Shown here piece by piece: positions 26,601 to 37,157 of a stretch of DNA of 64,000 bases. Position 1 is the first letter of the stretch; every line of letters starts with the position of its first letter. Origin of the DNA: Lycocorax pyrrhopterus obiensis (taxonomy: Eukaryota > Chordata > Aves > Passeriformes > Paradisaeidae); assembly GCA_014706295.1 (NCBI GenBank), contig JACSVZ010000016.1, positions 4,817,168 to 4,881,167 on the forward strand, given 5' to 3'. The translations under genes were made by a program, and so were the position numbers. A model generated the notes under the pieces. That model saw nothing but the letters and a program-made list of their open reading frames with translations. It ran no database searches and was not told the origin of the DNA.

Positions 26601-29600
26601 TCGGGGGATGTCTGCTTCATGCTCACGGAATGGCATGTGCTGAATATTTGTGCAAGAAGGTGGGAATTCAGTTTGCTGAGGTATCTTCCACCTACTATTC
26701 CCAAAAATCATGAGCAATGGTACAACAGGCACCTTTCCCCTTAATTACTCTAGCTCTTTATGAGGTTTCTTTTCATCAGAATAACATGGCTCGCTCTGGG
26801 TGAGCAGGAAACCCTCCTGATCTCAGGGCCCCAGTTTGGTCTTCTTCACTGTTGTGCCTCTCAAGTGCAAATAAGTTGAGTGCTCTTGACTCTCACGCCT
26901 GCTCAAAATACCTGTCATGGAAACCCCAGCTGCAGAGACTGGGCTCTGCCTGGGGCCTGCGTTGTGTGTGTGTGCAGAAATTTGCAGTCATCTCCCAGTT
27001 CCCCAAGTGCCAATACAAGTAAAGCTGATGGGTGGGGGGAAAAGAGGCAAAACAACTGCTCACAGCTCTGGTGCAACATTTTCACTTACATGTCTGGAAT
27101 GTTTTCCAAAAGCTGGCAGGTTACTGAAGGGAAAACTGTTGTCTGTAGTGACTTATCGTACAGCTGAGCCTTGAACAGGGCTCTCCTCCCAGCAATACTG
27201 GCCCTGGCAGAGAGGCTGTGCCTTCATCCCTGTTGCCTTCTAACAAGGTAAGAAGATGACATCCAGAGAACAGAGACAGCTGGAGATACCTGCTGACAGC
27301 ACCAGATTCTCTCATCCTCTGTTAAGGAGCTAAGTAAAGCACTTCTCTATTTCTAGAATGTCTGCTAAATGCAATCAGGACCTAGTACTACAGTTAATTG
27401 TGTGCAAAGCCAAAAGTACACAGCACCTGCAACTTACTGCTGAAGGGAGAAGTCACTTCTGTGACGCTAAAGGACAAACCCTTGGGAAGGTGCAGAGAGG
27501 CCACTCAGCACTTTCTTCTGCCTCCTCCAGCATCAGTAAGGTGTAATCTACTGCAACCCTCTGCAGCAGTCTCCGGGATCCTTTCACAGTTGGAGCACAT
27601 CCCATTTTAGCCTTTCAAGTGCAGCTTGTATCGATTTGCCTTGGCCTGGGCGCCTGAGCTCCCATGATGCAGCCCCATTGGGTTTGACTTCATTCAGACC
27701 CTGCAAAACTCCAGCCACAATTCAGGAACTGAACGGAGACAGACGCTGCCCAAAGATCTGGGGACACAGGGCAACAGTTTGTAGGGCAGGCAGTTGTGCT
27801 GTCCTTCCACCTTTTATTCAGCTATTATTTCAAAATACAAAAAAATCTTTGCTTCCTCAGGAGTATAGGTATTCTTCCAATACCCCCTCCACCTTCATCT
27901 TTATTCTGGCCATAGACAGATTCCTCCAGTCTCGGTCACTGATCCCAGAGGTGTATTTTGTTCTGGGAAATGCTAGGTCATGCTGACCAGCTTCACTATG
28001 TACAGTGTTTTGTGTGCAGCTGTGTTTCCTTCTGAGCTTAAAGCAGAGTGCAGAATGAAGTCTCACAGGAGCATTACACTGTTACACAAAAGCACATCAA
28101 ACGGTGCTGAATGTTACAGGGGACTCAACACTTGGGTGTTCACAGAAACAAACACAATAGGCTGTCAGAGTCAAAATTCCTGAATTAAAAAAAAAACAAA
28201 CAAGCTACAAAACCTAAAAAAAATCCCAACACCTTACAGAGTTAAGCGAGAAAACCACTATTGCCATTAAAAGCATGGAGTGGACCATGTATCAATGCCA
28301 ACTCTTCTGCACTGTCCTGTTCAAGACAGTCTTGATTTCTCTTTCACACTAAGCAAGCCCAGCCAGCTGCTGAGACCTGACACAGTCACAAAGTACAGGT
28401 GGAGGCTACTGACCAGCAGTGCCCACACTGCAGGAGCCAATCCTCCAGGAAGAGCCTCATGGTGTGTGCCTGACTCAGCTGTGCACAGAACCTGCTGAAG
28501 CACCTGGAGCACAAAGGACTCAAATGACCCATTTCTTGGGAGAGTGGACACAGCTCCCCATGCAGAGAACCTGGTCCTCAGGGCTGCCCCACCTCCTCAC
28601 TGGGCTGACCCACAGGGAAGGGCTGATACTCCTGCAAGCAAGAAAAGGAGGAATCTCCCTAATGTTTTCCCTAGCAAGGCAGTGAGACTGTCTTACAAAA
28701 AACGTGTTTTCATACCTTTGCTCCTCTCTACCACTGACTCAGGTGGTCCCTGCCTGCATGTCTCTGTAGGACACTCTCCCTTTGTCCAGCCCTCCCAAAG
28801 ACATCATGGGGTTCACCAGCCTTCTCCTCAGGACACAGTGGCCCTTAGTAAGAGAAACCCCCTTGCTCTGCCTATACCACAGGTGATCTGAATTCCCTGC
28901 TGCCTTCTCGCTTCTGGGGGAGTACAGTCTACAGGAAGTGGGGCAGATCTCTATTGCCAGAGCACAGTGGGGCTGTGCATGGCCACCAAGGGACAGTTTA
29001 ATAAACAAGGAGGGTGTTTATGGTCTTGGTGTTTATGGTTATGGTCAGAGGAAGATGAAGAATATCAATCCTTAATGGTGCTGTTAGGCTGCTACCTGAA
29101 TATCGGACAAATGTTTGCAGACTGCTGTGCTGCCTTTGGAAAATAAGATGAGAGGAGTGAACTGTAGTGGTTTTCATGGAACTGTCCTTGTGGGTTGTGA
29201 GTGCTCAGCTTACCAAAGATGGGTGTGCTGTGATCACCCCTTCCCTGCTTCAGACTGCGGGAGTGGTCCTGGGCTTTGCCATCACTGAAGCTACCAAATA
29301 CAAACCCAGTACCCCAAGTGTAACTGAAAATGAGTGTAACTGAAAATGAGTGTAACTCTGTCAAGTACATGCTTAGTCTTTAAAAAAAAAGGGAAAAAAA
29401 TCTAAATGAAAATAGACTCTTGCAGCCTGTGAAGCTATTGTGAACTTTTCTCCTGCTGCTTGTTGTGACTCCTGTGTGCTCAGTGGTACGGGGACTTAAA
29501 CGCGATGTTGTACCAGGTGATAATCTAAAGAAACCATGGGAATTACTGGAATAAGGCAAAAGTGGTTTGATTAATATAGTTCTGTCTGTGTCAGTTGTTT

Positions 29601-31838
29601 ACTGTGCCTTCAAACACCTTAAAGGTTTTACAGGAGAACTTTTTTCTGGTCTGGCTGCCCTGGCTTGTGCCTCCATCCTTGTCATACACTGTTCCTTCTT
29701 TCAGCTGTGAGTAGTTCCTCAACTACCTTGAAGTCTTACTTTTTGTAAAATTTGTTTTGGTTTGCTTGTTGGTATGTTGCCCCAGCCAGTACTTTGTCCT
29801 GTGATCTGTAAACTTCTTGTTCTTTGATGACAGTAGTTGAGAGCCCTATGTAAGAACAGACAAGTCAGAGGGAAGGAAGGTGAGAGAAGTGACTCTGAGC
29901 ATTTGAGCAGCTATAGGAAAGCTGTGGCTCTAATGCAGGCTAATGCAGCCTTCCTCTGGCGTCAGGCTGAAAAGGCAGGGGAGGCTTCAACAACGAGGTG
30001 GAGATGGATGTGTTTCTGGAAGGTGAATCTTGCTAGTCTTGTTCTATGCAGGTTTCTCTGAAGTAATTCCTTGCTGCTTTGAAATTGAAAAGTGCTTTGC
30101 CTCAAAGGCAATAATTACTCTCTGATTGTCCTGTGAGATGTGGCAAAGGAGAAAATAGCACATAAATTCAAGCACTGCAGTTATCCTTTCAGAGTGTGCA
30201 TGTTAACTGCACACAGAGCAGGACAGCTGTCTGTGCAGGAGGAGTGGGATAAGCAGTACTGCTGTGCAGGCTGGTAATCCTCCCCAGGGCCCCCAGTTTG
30301 TCTTAAAAGCACTGTGATAAATAATCTAATGAATTGCAGTGATGAAGAGAAATGTCTCCTAGGTACATAATAATAGGTAATAAGTGCCTAAATACTTCTG
30401 AATCAATTAGAATAAAAATAATTACTCTATTAGTATACCTCATAGGTATATTAAAACCTGCCAAACATCATTATGAGAGAGCATGTGGTAACAACATGAA
30501 ACTGATACAATATTCAACAGAACAGCAGCATCGTAGGAGCTGAAATCCCTGTCCTCCCATGGGGGATGTCAATAAGAACAAAAGTTGGATTTAGGTGCAT
30601 CTCACCTGACTTCTTGTTCCAGAAAATAAGCATCTGTAATCGGTCATACAGTTCAGAGAGAAAGGAAAACATCAATAATATAAGTCACTTAATTTTTAAA
30701 GGCTCTGAGACAAGTGCTTTGTGACAATTTTTTCCATTGCCCATTAGATGACATAGGGGATATATCCTGCAAATGTCTTCTTGTCTGACTAATCTTTTAA
30801 GGCTGTAATTTGGCTCGCCTTGAATGTCGCATTCCAGGAGTTTTAAAGGGAAAACGATGATGGTACTAAGGGATGCGGCTGTTGGGCACGGACGGGACGC
30901 GGGCAGCTCCGGCTGTCGGAGGTGCCGTGTCTCCCGGTAGCGGGTGGGAAAAGCGCTGCTGCGCCAGGGATGGCATCATGGATCCCACCCCGGCGTGCTC
31001 CCTCCTCTCCCGGAGCGCGGGGCGGGCAGCGGCGCGCACTGAGGCCGACTCCGCTGCCCCGGCACGCAGAAGGGCCGCCGGGGCCAGGCACCCGCCCGGG
31101 GCATAAGCGACGCTTTTAAGGACCGCACTTCCCAAAGCAAAGGCGGCTTCGGGCGAGAGGCTGAGCCCGCCGGCGAGCCGGCAGCCCCCGTACCCCTCCC
31201 CTCGGTGGCGGCTCCCCCGCGCCGCGGCCGCCCGCCGGCATCCCCGCCCCGCGCTGCGGAGGAGCGTCCCCCGCCCGCGGCAGGATCAACCCCGGCTCGG
31301 GGCGGAGCGGGGCGGTCGCCGGGCCCGGTTACCTGTAGGAGGTGGTGTGGCCGCCGTCCGCCTGCGAGCGCGGCCGGAGCTGCTCGGGGCCGTCGACCGC
31401 CGGTCTCCCGCCGCCGCCGGGCAGGGCGCAGGCGGTGCGTCCCGGGGCGGGCTGGGGGGCGGCCCCGTCCCTCCCGCCGCCGCCGCCGCTACTGGCGCTG
31501 ACCCAGGGGAAGTCGTCCCTCCTCGGGAGGGGCCACGCTCTGAAGTCCCGCCGGTACTGGGTCTCCGCCGCGAAGGGCTCTCCGGCGGCGGCTGCCCGGC
31601 TCTTCCTGCGGCCACTCGGCTTCCCGGCAGCGGCGGCGGGGTCCCGCGGGCGGCGCGCCGGGGCGGGCGGGCGAGCGCTGCCCCGCGGAGGGGGCCCGCT
31701 GCGTTGGGGCGGCCCGTCCTCCTGCTCCTCGATGTCCGAGTAGTTGTGGATGGTGAGCGGCACGGAGAGGTCGGACTTGTCCAGCTGGCTCCAGAAGCGG
31801 GCCAAGCAGCACACCCGACTGATGCAGGGCCAGGCCAT
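17578..31838 (-). CDS. MAP6D1: MAP6D1, MAP6 domain-containing protein 1
   Basis: MAP6D1 is a small relative of the STOP/MAP6 microtubule stabilisers; palmitoylated N-terminal cysteines take the mammalian protein to Golgi and membranes. Three coding exons on -: 31838-31333 (ATG to TAC AG|gtaacc), 20473-20356 and 17655-17578 (TGA 17580-17578). They join in phase into 233 codons plus stop; the mammalian protein is about 199 residues. The N-terminus MAWPCISRVCCLARFW has Cys5, Cys10 and Cys11, the palmitoylation cluster of the family. YRRDFRAWPLPRRDDFPW (about residues 95-112) is a MAP6 Mn-type calmodulin/microtubule-binding module. Exon 2 adds RQEYRPWTGAKPSKP and ETSYKADFK, and exon 3 ends NPSAVFQAPSRILNV, the typical family ending. 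The extra length is mostly a Pro/Ala/Gly-rich linker in exon 1. It is transcribed away from PARL and towards YEATS2, as in mammals. Confidence 0.93.
17656..20355 (-). other. MAP6D1 intron 2
   Basis: 2.7 kb of mostly unique sequence. I see no exon, no clear mobile element and no RNA gene in it. Confidence 0.7.
20356..20473 (-). CDS. MAP6D1: MAP6D1 coding exon 2 (MAP6-like module)
   Basis: 118 nt with acceptor ...CATTTCAG| and donor AAG|gtaatt. It encodes QEYRPWTGAKPSKPIKSKQ, then an ETSYKADFK end. The YRPWTGAKPSKPIK core is the conserved MAP6-family repeat motif. The exon is too short to be noticed as an open frame by length alone; it was found by searching the - strand for the family motif after exon 1. 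Confidence 0.93.
21952..22416 (+). mobile_element. Solo LTR of an endogenous retrovirus
   Basis: The element starts TGTTGTAATGTATTTG and ends CTTCCTGTAACA, giving TG...CA ends with a short imperfect inverted repeat. Inside are a 59-bp tandem duplication at 22171-22227 and 22230-22286 (each GCAGAGCAC.TGGACAAGAT...), as is common for U3 enhancers; a TATA-like AAGTATAAGTAG near 22299; and AATAAA at 22323-22328 followed by a GC-containing R/U5-like segment. No gag, pol or env coding sequence is adjacent, so it is a solo LTR. No clear target-site duplication is visible at the chosen ends, so the boundaries may be off by some bases. It is antisense to MAP6D1. The family cannot be named without a repeat library. 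Confidence 0.7.
22171..22286. repeat. 59-bp tandem duplication inside the LTR
   Basis: Two copies of a block beginning GCAGAGCAC/TGTGGACAAGATA and ending near ATACAG/GTACAG, about 80% identical by eye. It sits upstream of the TATA-like box, where U3 enhancer repeats usually lie. Confidence 0.8.
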
Positions 31839-32270
31839 GGCCGCGGCCGCAGCCCCCGCCTCGCCCGCAGCGGCGCCCGCGGCTCCGGCGCCCGCAGCCG
31901 GCCGCGCTCCCGGCTTCAGCCCTCATCGGCGGCAGCCCCTCCTCCTGCCGCCCCCTTCCCCGGTAACGACACCCCCTCGCCGGGATTACGGCCCGCACAC
32001 GTGACCCAGCTGCCGGCGGGAGCCCCGTGCAGCTGCGGGGGTTGGCGGCGGTGCGGAGGAGGGGAGGGCGGCCGGGACCGGACCCTGCCGGGCTGCGCCC
32101 CCCGTCTGCCTCCCGGGGGGGACCGGCTCTGCCCGTGCTTCTTCGGGTCCTGGTGTCTGTCGGCGCTTTGAGAGCCGCTCTGTGCCCGGGAGCGCGGTAG
32201 CGCGCCCACTGACGGGCACCGGCCCGGCGAGGAACGCTGCTCCGCTCTAGCTGCGTGGTACTGCTCAATA
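30850..32270. promoter_or_regulatory. CpG island, MAP6D1 promoter and first exon
   Basis: An abrupt rise to GC- and CpG-rich sequence covering MAP6D1 exon 1 and about 400 bases upstream of its ATG. There is no obvious TATA box, as usual for CpG-island promoters. Long open frames on several strands here (for example 31347-32171 + and 32268-31489 -) are products of the GC content. Confidence 0.75.
31333..31838 (-). CDS. MAP6D1: MAP6D1 coding exon 1
   Basis: 506 nt. The start ATG (31838-31836) is the first in this frame and gives the family's MAWPCISR start. It is very GC-rich and codes for a Pro/Ala/Gly/Arg-rich linker on either side of the ETQYRRDFRAWPLPRRDDFP module. It ends TCC TAC AG|gtaacc, splitting an Arg codon completed by the A that opens exon 2. 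Confidence 0.92.
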
Positions 32271-32874
32271 ATACCTTCGAGGCAGCCGTAAATACTCATG
32301 ATTAGAGAAAGCGTTTGTATGTGAAACCTGGCTCTTATAAAATAAGTGATCTGGGTGAGAAACAGCAGCCTTGCGATGTTGGTTTCCAAGAGCTGCGTAC
32401 AAATCCCCACCTCTCATAATCCCCACCTCTCATAATCCCCTTCCATTTACATTAACAGTTCAACCAATTCACTTTTAAAATACTACCTATTGACCAAAAT
32501 CCAAGCATTTATTGTATATCTTAATATAGGGCCCACATCCTTTACTGTTCGCCTGAGACTGCAAATTACAGCTTTCCTTTTGTACTTTCAGGTTCAAAAC
32601 CAAACGGTCCTGGCACAAACCGTTGAAACTGACAGAATTACATTGGGAATAAAGTCAGGCTTTTGAAATTTGACATTTTATGGCCTGTAGCCACTTATTA
32701 CATAATGCTCCTCCACAATTCCCCATTCAGTGGGTTATTACCAAAGCTGAATCTCCCAAAGGGTCACCAAACTGTGAAATGCAAGGCTGTAGAAGTGAAG
32801 AATGCAGATAAACTGATACGCCACCTATTAGAAAATCTATTGAAAGGCTAACAGAACAGGCATTTCATTTTAGA

Positions 32875-33174
32875 ATGTAACAATCCAATTGCAGGTGGTT
32901 ATCTGATGAGAGAGGGGTAATGGCTTTACATTGAAAGAGGGCAGGTTTAGATTAAATAGTGGGAATAAATTCTTCCTAATGAAGGTGGTGAGGCCCTGGC
33001 ACAGGTTGCCCAGAGAAGCTGTGGCTGCCCCTGGATCCCTGGAAGTGTCCAAGGCCAGGCTGGGCAAGGCTTGGAGCAGCCTGGGATAGTGGAAGGTATC
33101 CCTACCCATGGCAGTGGGGTGGAAAAAAATGATCTTTAAGGTCCCTTCCAACCCAACCCACACCATTCTATGAA
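32875..33174 (+). repeat. CR1 LINE 3' fragment
   Basis: Sense orientation: GGGCAGGTTTAGATTAAATA, then GGTTGCCCAGAGAAGCTGTG, then TTAAGGTCCCTTCCAACCCA and CCATTCTATGAA at the end. A well-kept 3' part of CR1. Confidence 0.92.
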
Positions 33175-33484
33175 GCTTTAATAAGAAATTAATTATGCAG
33201 TGGAACTTGAGAAGGTAAGATTTATTGCTTTGTTTCAGCTAAGCAGTTTCTATCCTAGTGTATTAGCACCTTACTTCAGTCCAGATTTGCACCTGCTCCT
33301 GGGGCAAAGGAGGACTAGAAATGTGGATATGGACTGGGGCAGAACCTCTCCTTGAGTGTTTGGCCTCTCTCTGAAACACAGTCATTGGATAAGAAGAAAT
33401 TCCTTTGCAGATGATCCTACTGTCCCAAATATCTGATTTAGCACTTTCCCCTGCTGCTAACAGTTTTGATTTCACCACCCCACT

Positions 33485-33503
33485 CCCCCCCCCCCCCCCC
33501 CCC
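33485..33503. repeat. Poly-C mononucleotide tract
   Basis: Nineteen consecutive C on + (G on -). The length should be treated with caution, since such runs are often mis-sequenced. Confidence 0.85.
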
Positions 33504-35834
33504 ATGTCAGCTGGGGCAAGGAGACTCAGAAATGTCAGGTAAAAACATTTTGATCCCAACACAGAACTCTTGTCACAATACTGTATAGGCTACTGGATGT
33601 GTTTCATTTGTTGTCTGAAAATTCCCCGAACATAATTTTACTTTTAGAAATACGCAGGGAGACATTTATTAATTTTCTGCTGCTCTTGGTTTTCTGGAAC
33701 TGCTCTATTCTACGCTGTAATTTTTAAAAATAATCATATCTGGTAAAGAGAAGCAGACCTCACAGCCATGGGAGAAAACAGAACATCTGTTTTATCATGT
33801 TATCACTGGCACAGTACAAATGATGCTCTGATCCTTGTTCCTAGGCCTGACTTAGCAAAATACATTGGCGAATAAATCGGATGTCTCTGCTCATCCTGTG
33901 CCTGACGCTTCCTAGTACTGAGTTCAGCTCTGGCACTGCATGTCTCAGAGCCCACCTACAGCATCAGGGAGTGCTTTGAGCAGCTGCTCATCACAGCTTG
34001 TAGGATGAAATTGGCACAAAGGCTAACTCAGACAGGAAAACCAGAAGATGCTGGATGAGATTAAAAAGTTGTCTGCATTTAGAAGATTTGTCATGATTAA
34101 AAGCTTGGGAGGAGGAGGGGTGGAATACTGCAACAGTAAGACAAAAGCCATCAAATCAGAAAGCAAAACAGCTCTTGCTGCCAGGAATGGGGGCTGAAAG
34201 CTCAAACAGTTTTAACACTAAAGTGAAATTACAGTAGAGCAGATTACTGCAACAAATTATTCCTTAAACATGGCAAGGCCAAAGAAGACTCCAAAGCCAC
34301 TGAAAAAGGATGAAGAATTGTGCCTCTACATGATTAACTATGACTTTATACTTATTGCTATTCTCCTACGTAAACACTAGCTGTTGTCTCTGCCAAGTGT
34401 CCGCATAATCACCACATTGTATTTTTATTCACAATAATCTCTTTGAAAAAGGAGGGGAAAGTCTTTCCATGTGGTTGGTTTTGTTTTAGGTGATTGGTTC
34501 TTTTTGTTGTTTTTTTCTAGGGTTGGATTTTGGGCTTTTTTTGTCATTCTTCTAATTTGTCAGTCAAAGGTGTGACTAAATGCTGAGATACTGACACATG
34601 CTGATGCCATACTTTGCAAGGGTGTTTGCTTGCCAGAAAGGTATCTTACGTGAGCTGTTGTAACTTCAGGGCATTCCTTGTCTGAGTGACTTGAGAATTG
34701 ACTTTCCTATTGCAATTTTAAAGTCATTTTGGACAGAAAAGATAGTTTGTCTTTCCCAGACAATGCTGCAGAAAGGCTCAGGTGCAAAATGACATGAGAC
34801 TCACGGCTTGGGCATGTGAAGATTTTTGTACAACCTTACATATGGTACACACCTCTAGGGTCTCTATAAATGAGGAAAATTGAGATACTGAACAGCCTTT
34901 AGAAGGGTGAATGCTCTTATGCCTAAACTTAAGGTGAAACTTAGGCATGAGACCCTCAAACCGCAGCCACTGGCTGAAAAGCTGGTGACTTCCCAACCTC
35001 TGTGGCAGTTCGAGGATGTTTTTTTCAAGTGCTTTGAGTCCCTTCCTGCAAGCTGAAAGGGTGCAGCAACACGCTGCAGGGAGGTCTAATGCAGCACAAG
35101 TGGGACTTCACTCTCTGCAGACGATACAGGGGCAGGAGGTAGTGGCTGCCATGTTGAAGAACTTAATCGCCGCTTTGGCTTATTCTACTAGACCTGTAAA
35201 ATACAATGTTCTTCAGGTTTTAGGCACTGTATTTCCTGCAGTATTACTCCCTGCTGCTTTCAGCCAGATCTCTGAAAAACTCTCAGCAAATACTTAATTG
35301 TTGAAGAGACTGGGTAAGTTGTTGAGTGGACAAGAGGTAACACAAGGAAGAGAAAAGGGGAGTAAAAAGGAGTGGACAAACACAATAGATGCAAACCCAG
35401 CATGTGAAGTAGTCTGAAGTATGGCTTTTGAGCTTCTCTGGCACGAAATACTCCCTTAGGAGAAGCCTGTTCAGTGGCCATCATCTGCTGCTGCTGCTGC
35501 TGGCTTCTCCCTGGCTGAGCTGGCAGCAGTGCTCTTGCTGCGTGTTCGGCTGCCCTCTCTCTGCTGCAGGCAGGGCTGCACTGTGGCTGAAGCCCTGAGA
35601 ACTGGCATGCTTGTCCAGAGTACCACAGCACTCCTCTTTCCTGCTTTGTACGTCATACATTGGAAACTGAAAGCCAGAAAACTTCAGAAGAGCAAAGGAA
35701 TATTAGGTACTCCAGCTCCTTCATTTTCTGAGTGTTTATGTCACCAGGCACATCAAGTCAATCCTCAAGTGCCTCATTTTTCCAATGAAGAAAAAAATTT
35801 AAACAAGCACTGGCCTGGGACGGGGAGTTTACAC

Positions 35835-37157
35835 CAGTTTTATACTGCATCTTTTATTAAAACTGTTGCCACTTAGCATTATGTATTCTTTTTCCCCACA
35901 GAAAATGTATTTTATATGAGGCACTGCTGTAAAGTAAAAACACTCACAAGTTGCTTCTTACAAATGCAACATGTTCTTTGGCAGGTCAGTCCATCTGGAA
36001 GGACTAACTCACCTGACAGGAAAGAGTTAAGGGCTTGAACCCACCAGCCTGTATCTGGGCAGATTCCTCAGCCTTTCGCAATGGGTTCAGTGTCATCCTT
36101 GCAGGACAGGCACAGAGTAGCAGCATACCCCAAATCCAGTTTTTACTTGTAAAATAGGAGAATTAGTCAGGGTACTGGTCAGGTTTACTTTAGTAGTTAC
36201 TTCTGGTTACAGTGTTGCTGATCTCAGGCACCTCATCTATTTTGGCTGAAGCTGCTTATTTTCTGAAACTGGCAGATTCTGAACCAAATGTTACAGGTTT
36301 AAAATTCTTAGGAAAACCTTAACGGAAACTAACAATACAGCACAGCTTAAAGAACACCCCTCCACCCCCACCCCCAAATCAATGCAGTGAAAGAATACAG
36401 AAAGCAGTATAACTCATGGTAGAATGTCAAAAACCCACAGTATGTCATTCTTACCCTGCATGTGATTATGAAAAGGATGTATCATTGTAGTAAAATCTAA
36501 CAAGATCTGAAAGCTTGTTGGAACTCTAACAAATGAAAACCACAAGTTGAATAAGCCACAGCTGACAAATAAAGCTGGACCATTAAATCAGTACATAAGC
36601 CTTGGCAGACAATCCAGTATTGCTTCACTTATTTCAGGTTTCAAATCAAACAAGACCATTGCCTCACTTCATCCAATCTTTGCACCAATAAAAACCACTG
36701 AACTTCACCATATTAGCCTTATTTAAGTCCCACTTTCCCTTCTAGGAAAGCACCTTGTATTGTCTGGCAGACATTAAGGGTGTGTGTGGTACATTGACTT
36801 CCTCAGTTTTGAAAATGTTTATCTTCCTAAGTATTAACCAGTTGTACCCCATTTTATTTTTGGGTTTTTTTGACACAGATTTAGGTCACTTAATTGAAAA
36901 ACATGTTTTATTCCACCTTTAAAAAGGTAATGCAGACTATTACCTCAGAAAGCAATAGGATAAAAACCTTTATTGTTCCACTTTTATCAGAGTTCATTTT
37001 CTATGGATATGCATTTTTGTAACATAATTTTGTTACATTAGAAACTTCAGCTCCTTAGAGGCTTAATGTGGAGTAGCAAAAAAACCTTGAAAACCAATTC
37101 AATCCCATGTCTTCAAGTAAGATACCACTTGGGCATGAGGAATCTCTAGGATTAGAA
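35835..37157 (-). other. PARL: Probable PARL 3' UTR
   Basis: Follows the PARL stop on -. AATAAA on the - strand occurs at 35853-35858 (TTTATT on +) and at several nearer positions (about 36854 and 36971), so alternative ends are possible. Otherwise unremarkable AT-rich sequence. Confidence 0.45.

Larger units (their letters stand above)
20474..31332 (-). other. MAP6D1 intron 1
   Basis: A 10.9-kb intron. It holds an imperfect direct repeat (CCACTTACAATGTAA at 20810-20824 and 20845-20859), a solo LTR (about 21952-22416), a GA-rich stretch (about 25490-25560), and a 17-bp tandem (GTAACTGAAAATGAGTG, about 29321-29357). The rest is unique sequence with no supportable gene on either strand. Confidence 0.7.
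32271..35834. other. Intergenic spacer between MAP6D1 promoter and PARL 3' end
   Basis: No gene seen. Contains a small tandem (AATCCCCACCTCTCAT twice plus part, 32402-32440), a CR1 fragment (32875-33174) and a 19-base poly-C tract (33485-33503). Confidence 0.7.

Noticed and set aside
31347..32171. 274-codon open frame on + opposite MAP6D1 exon 1, and a 259-codon frame on - (31489-32268)
   Set aside because: Both lie in a CpG island where stop codons are rare; composition is Pro/Arg/Ala/Gly only, with no family motif. MAP6D1 exon 1 on - explains the coding signal.
35484..35503. CTG trinucleotide run, also one near 24385-24405
   Set aside because: Only five to six units, common in bird intergenic and intron sequence; not worth a separate repeat call.
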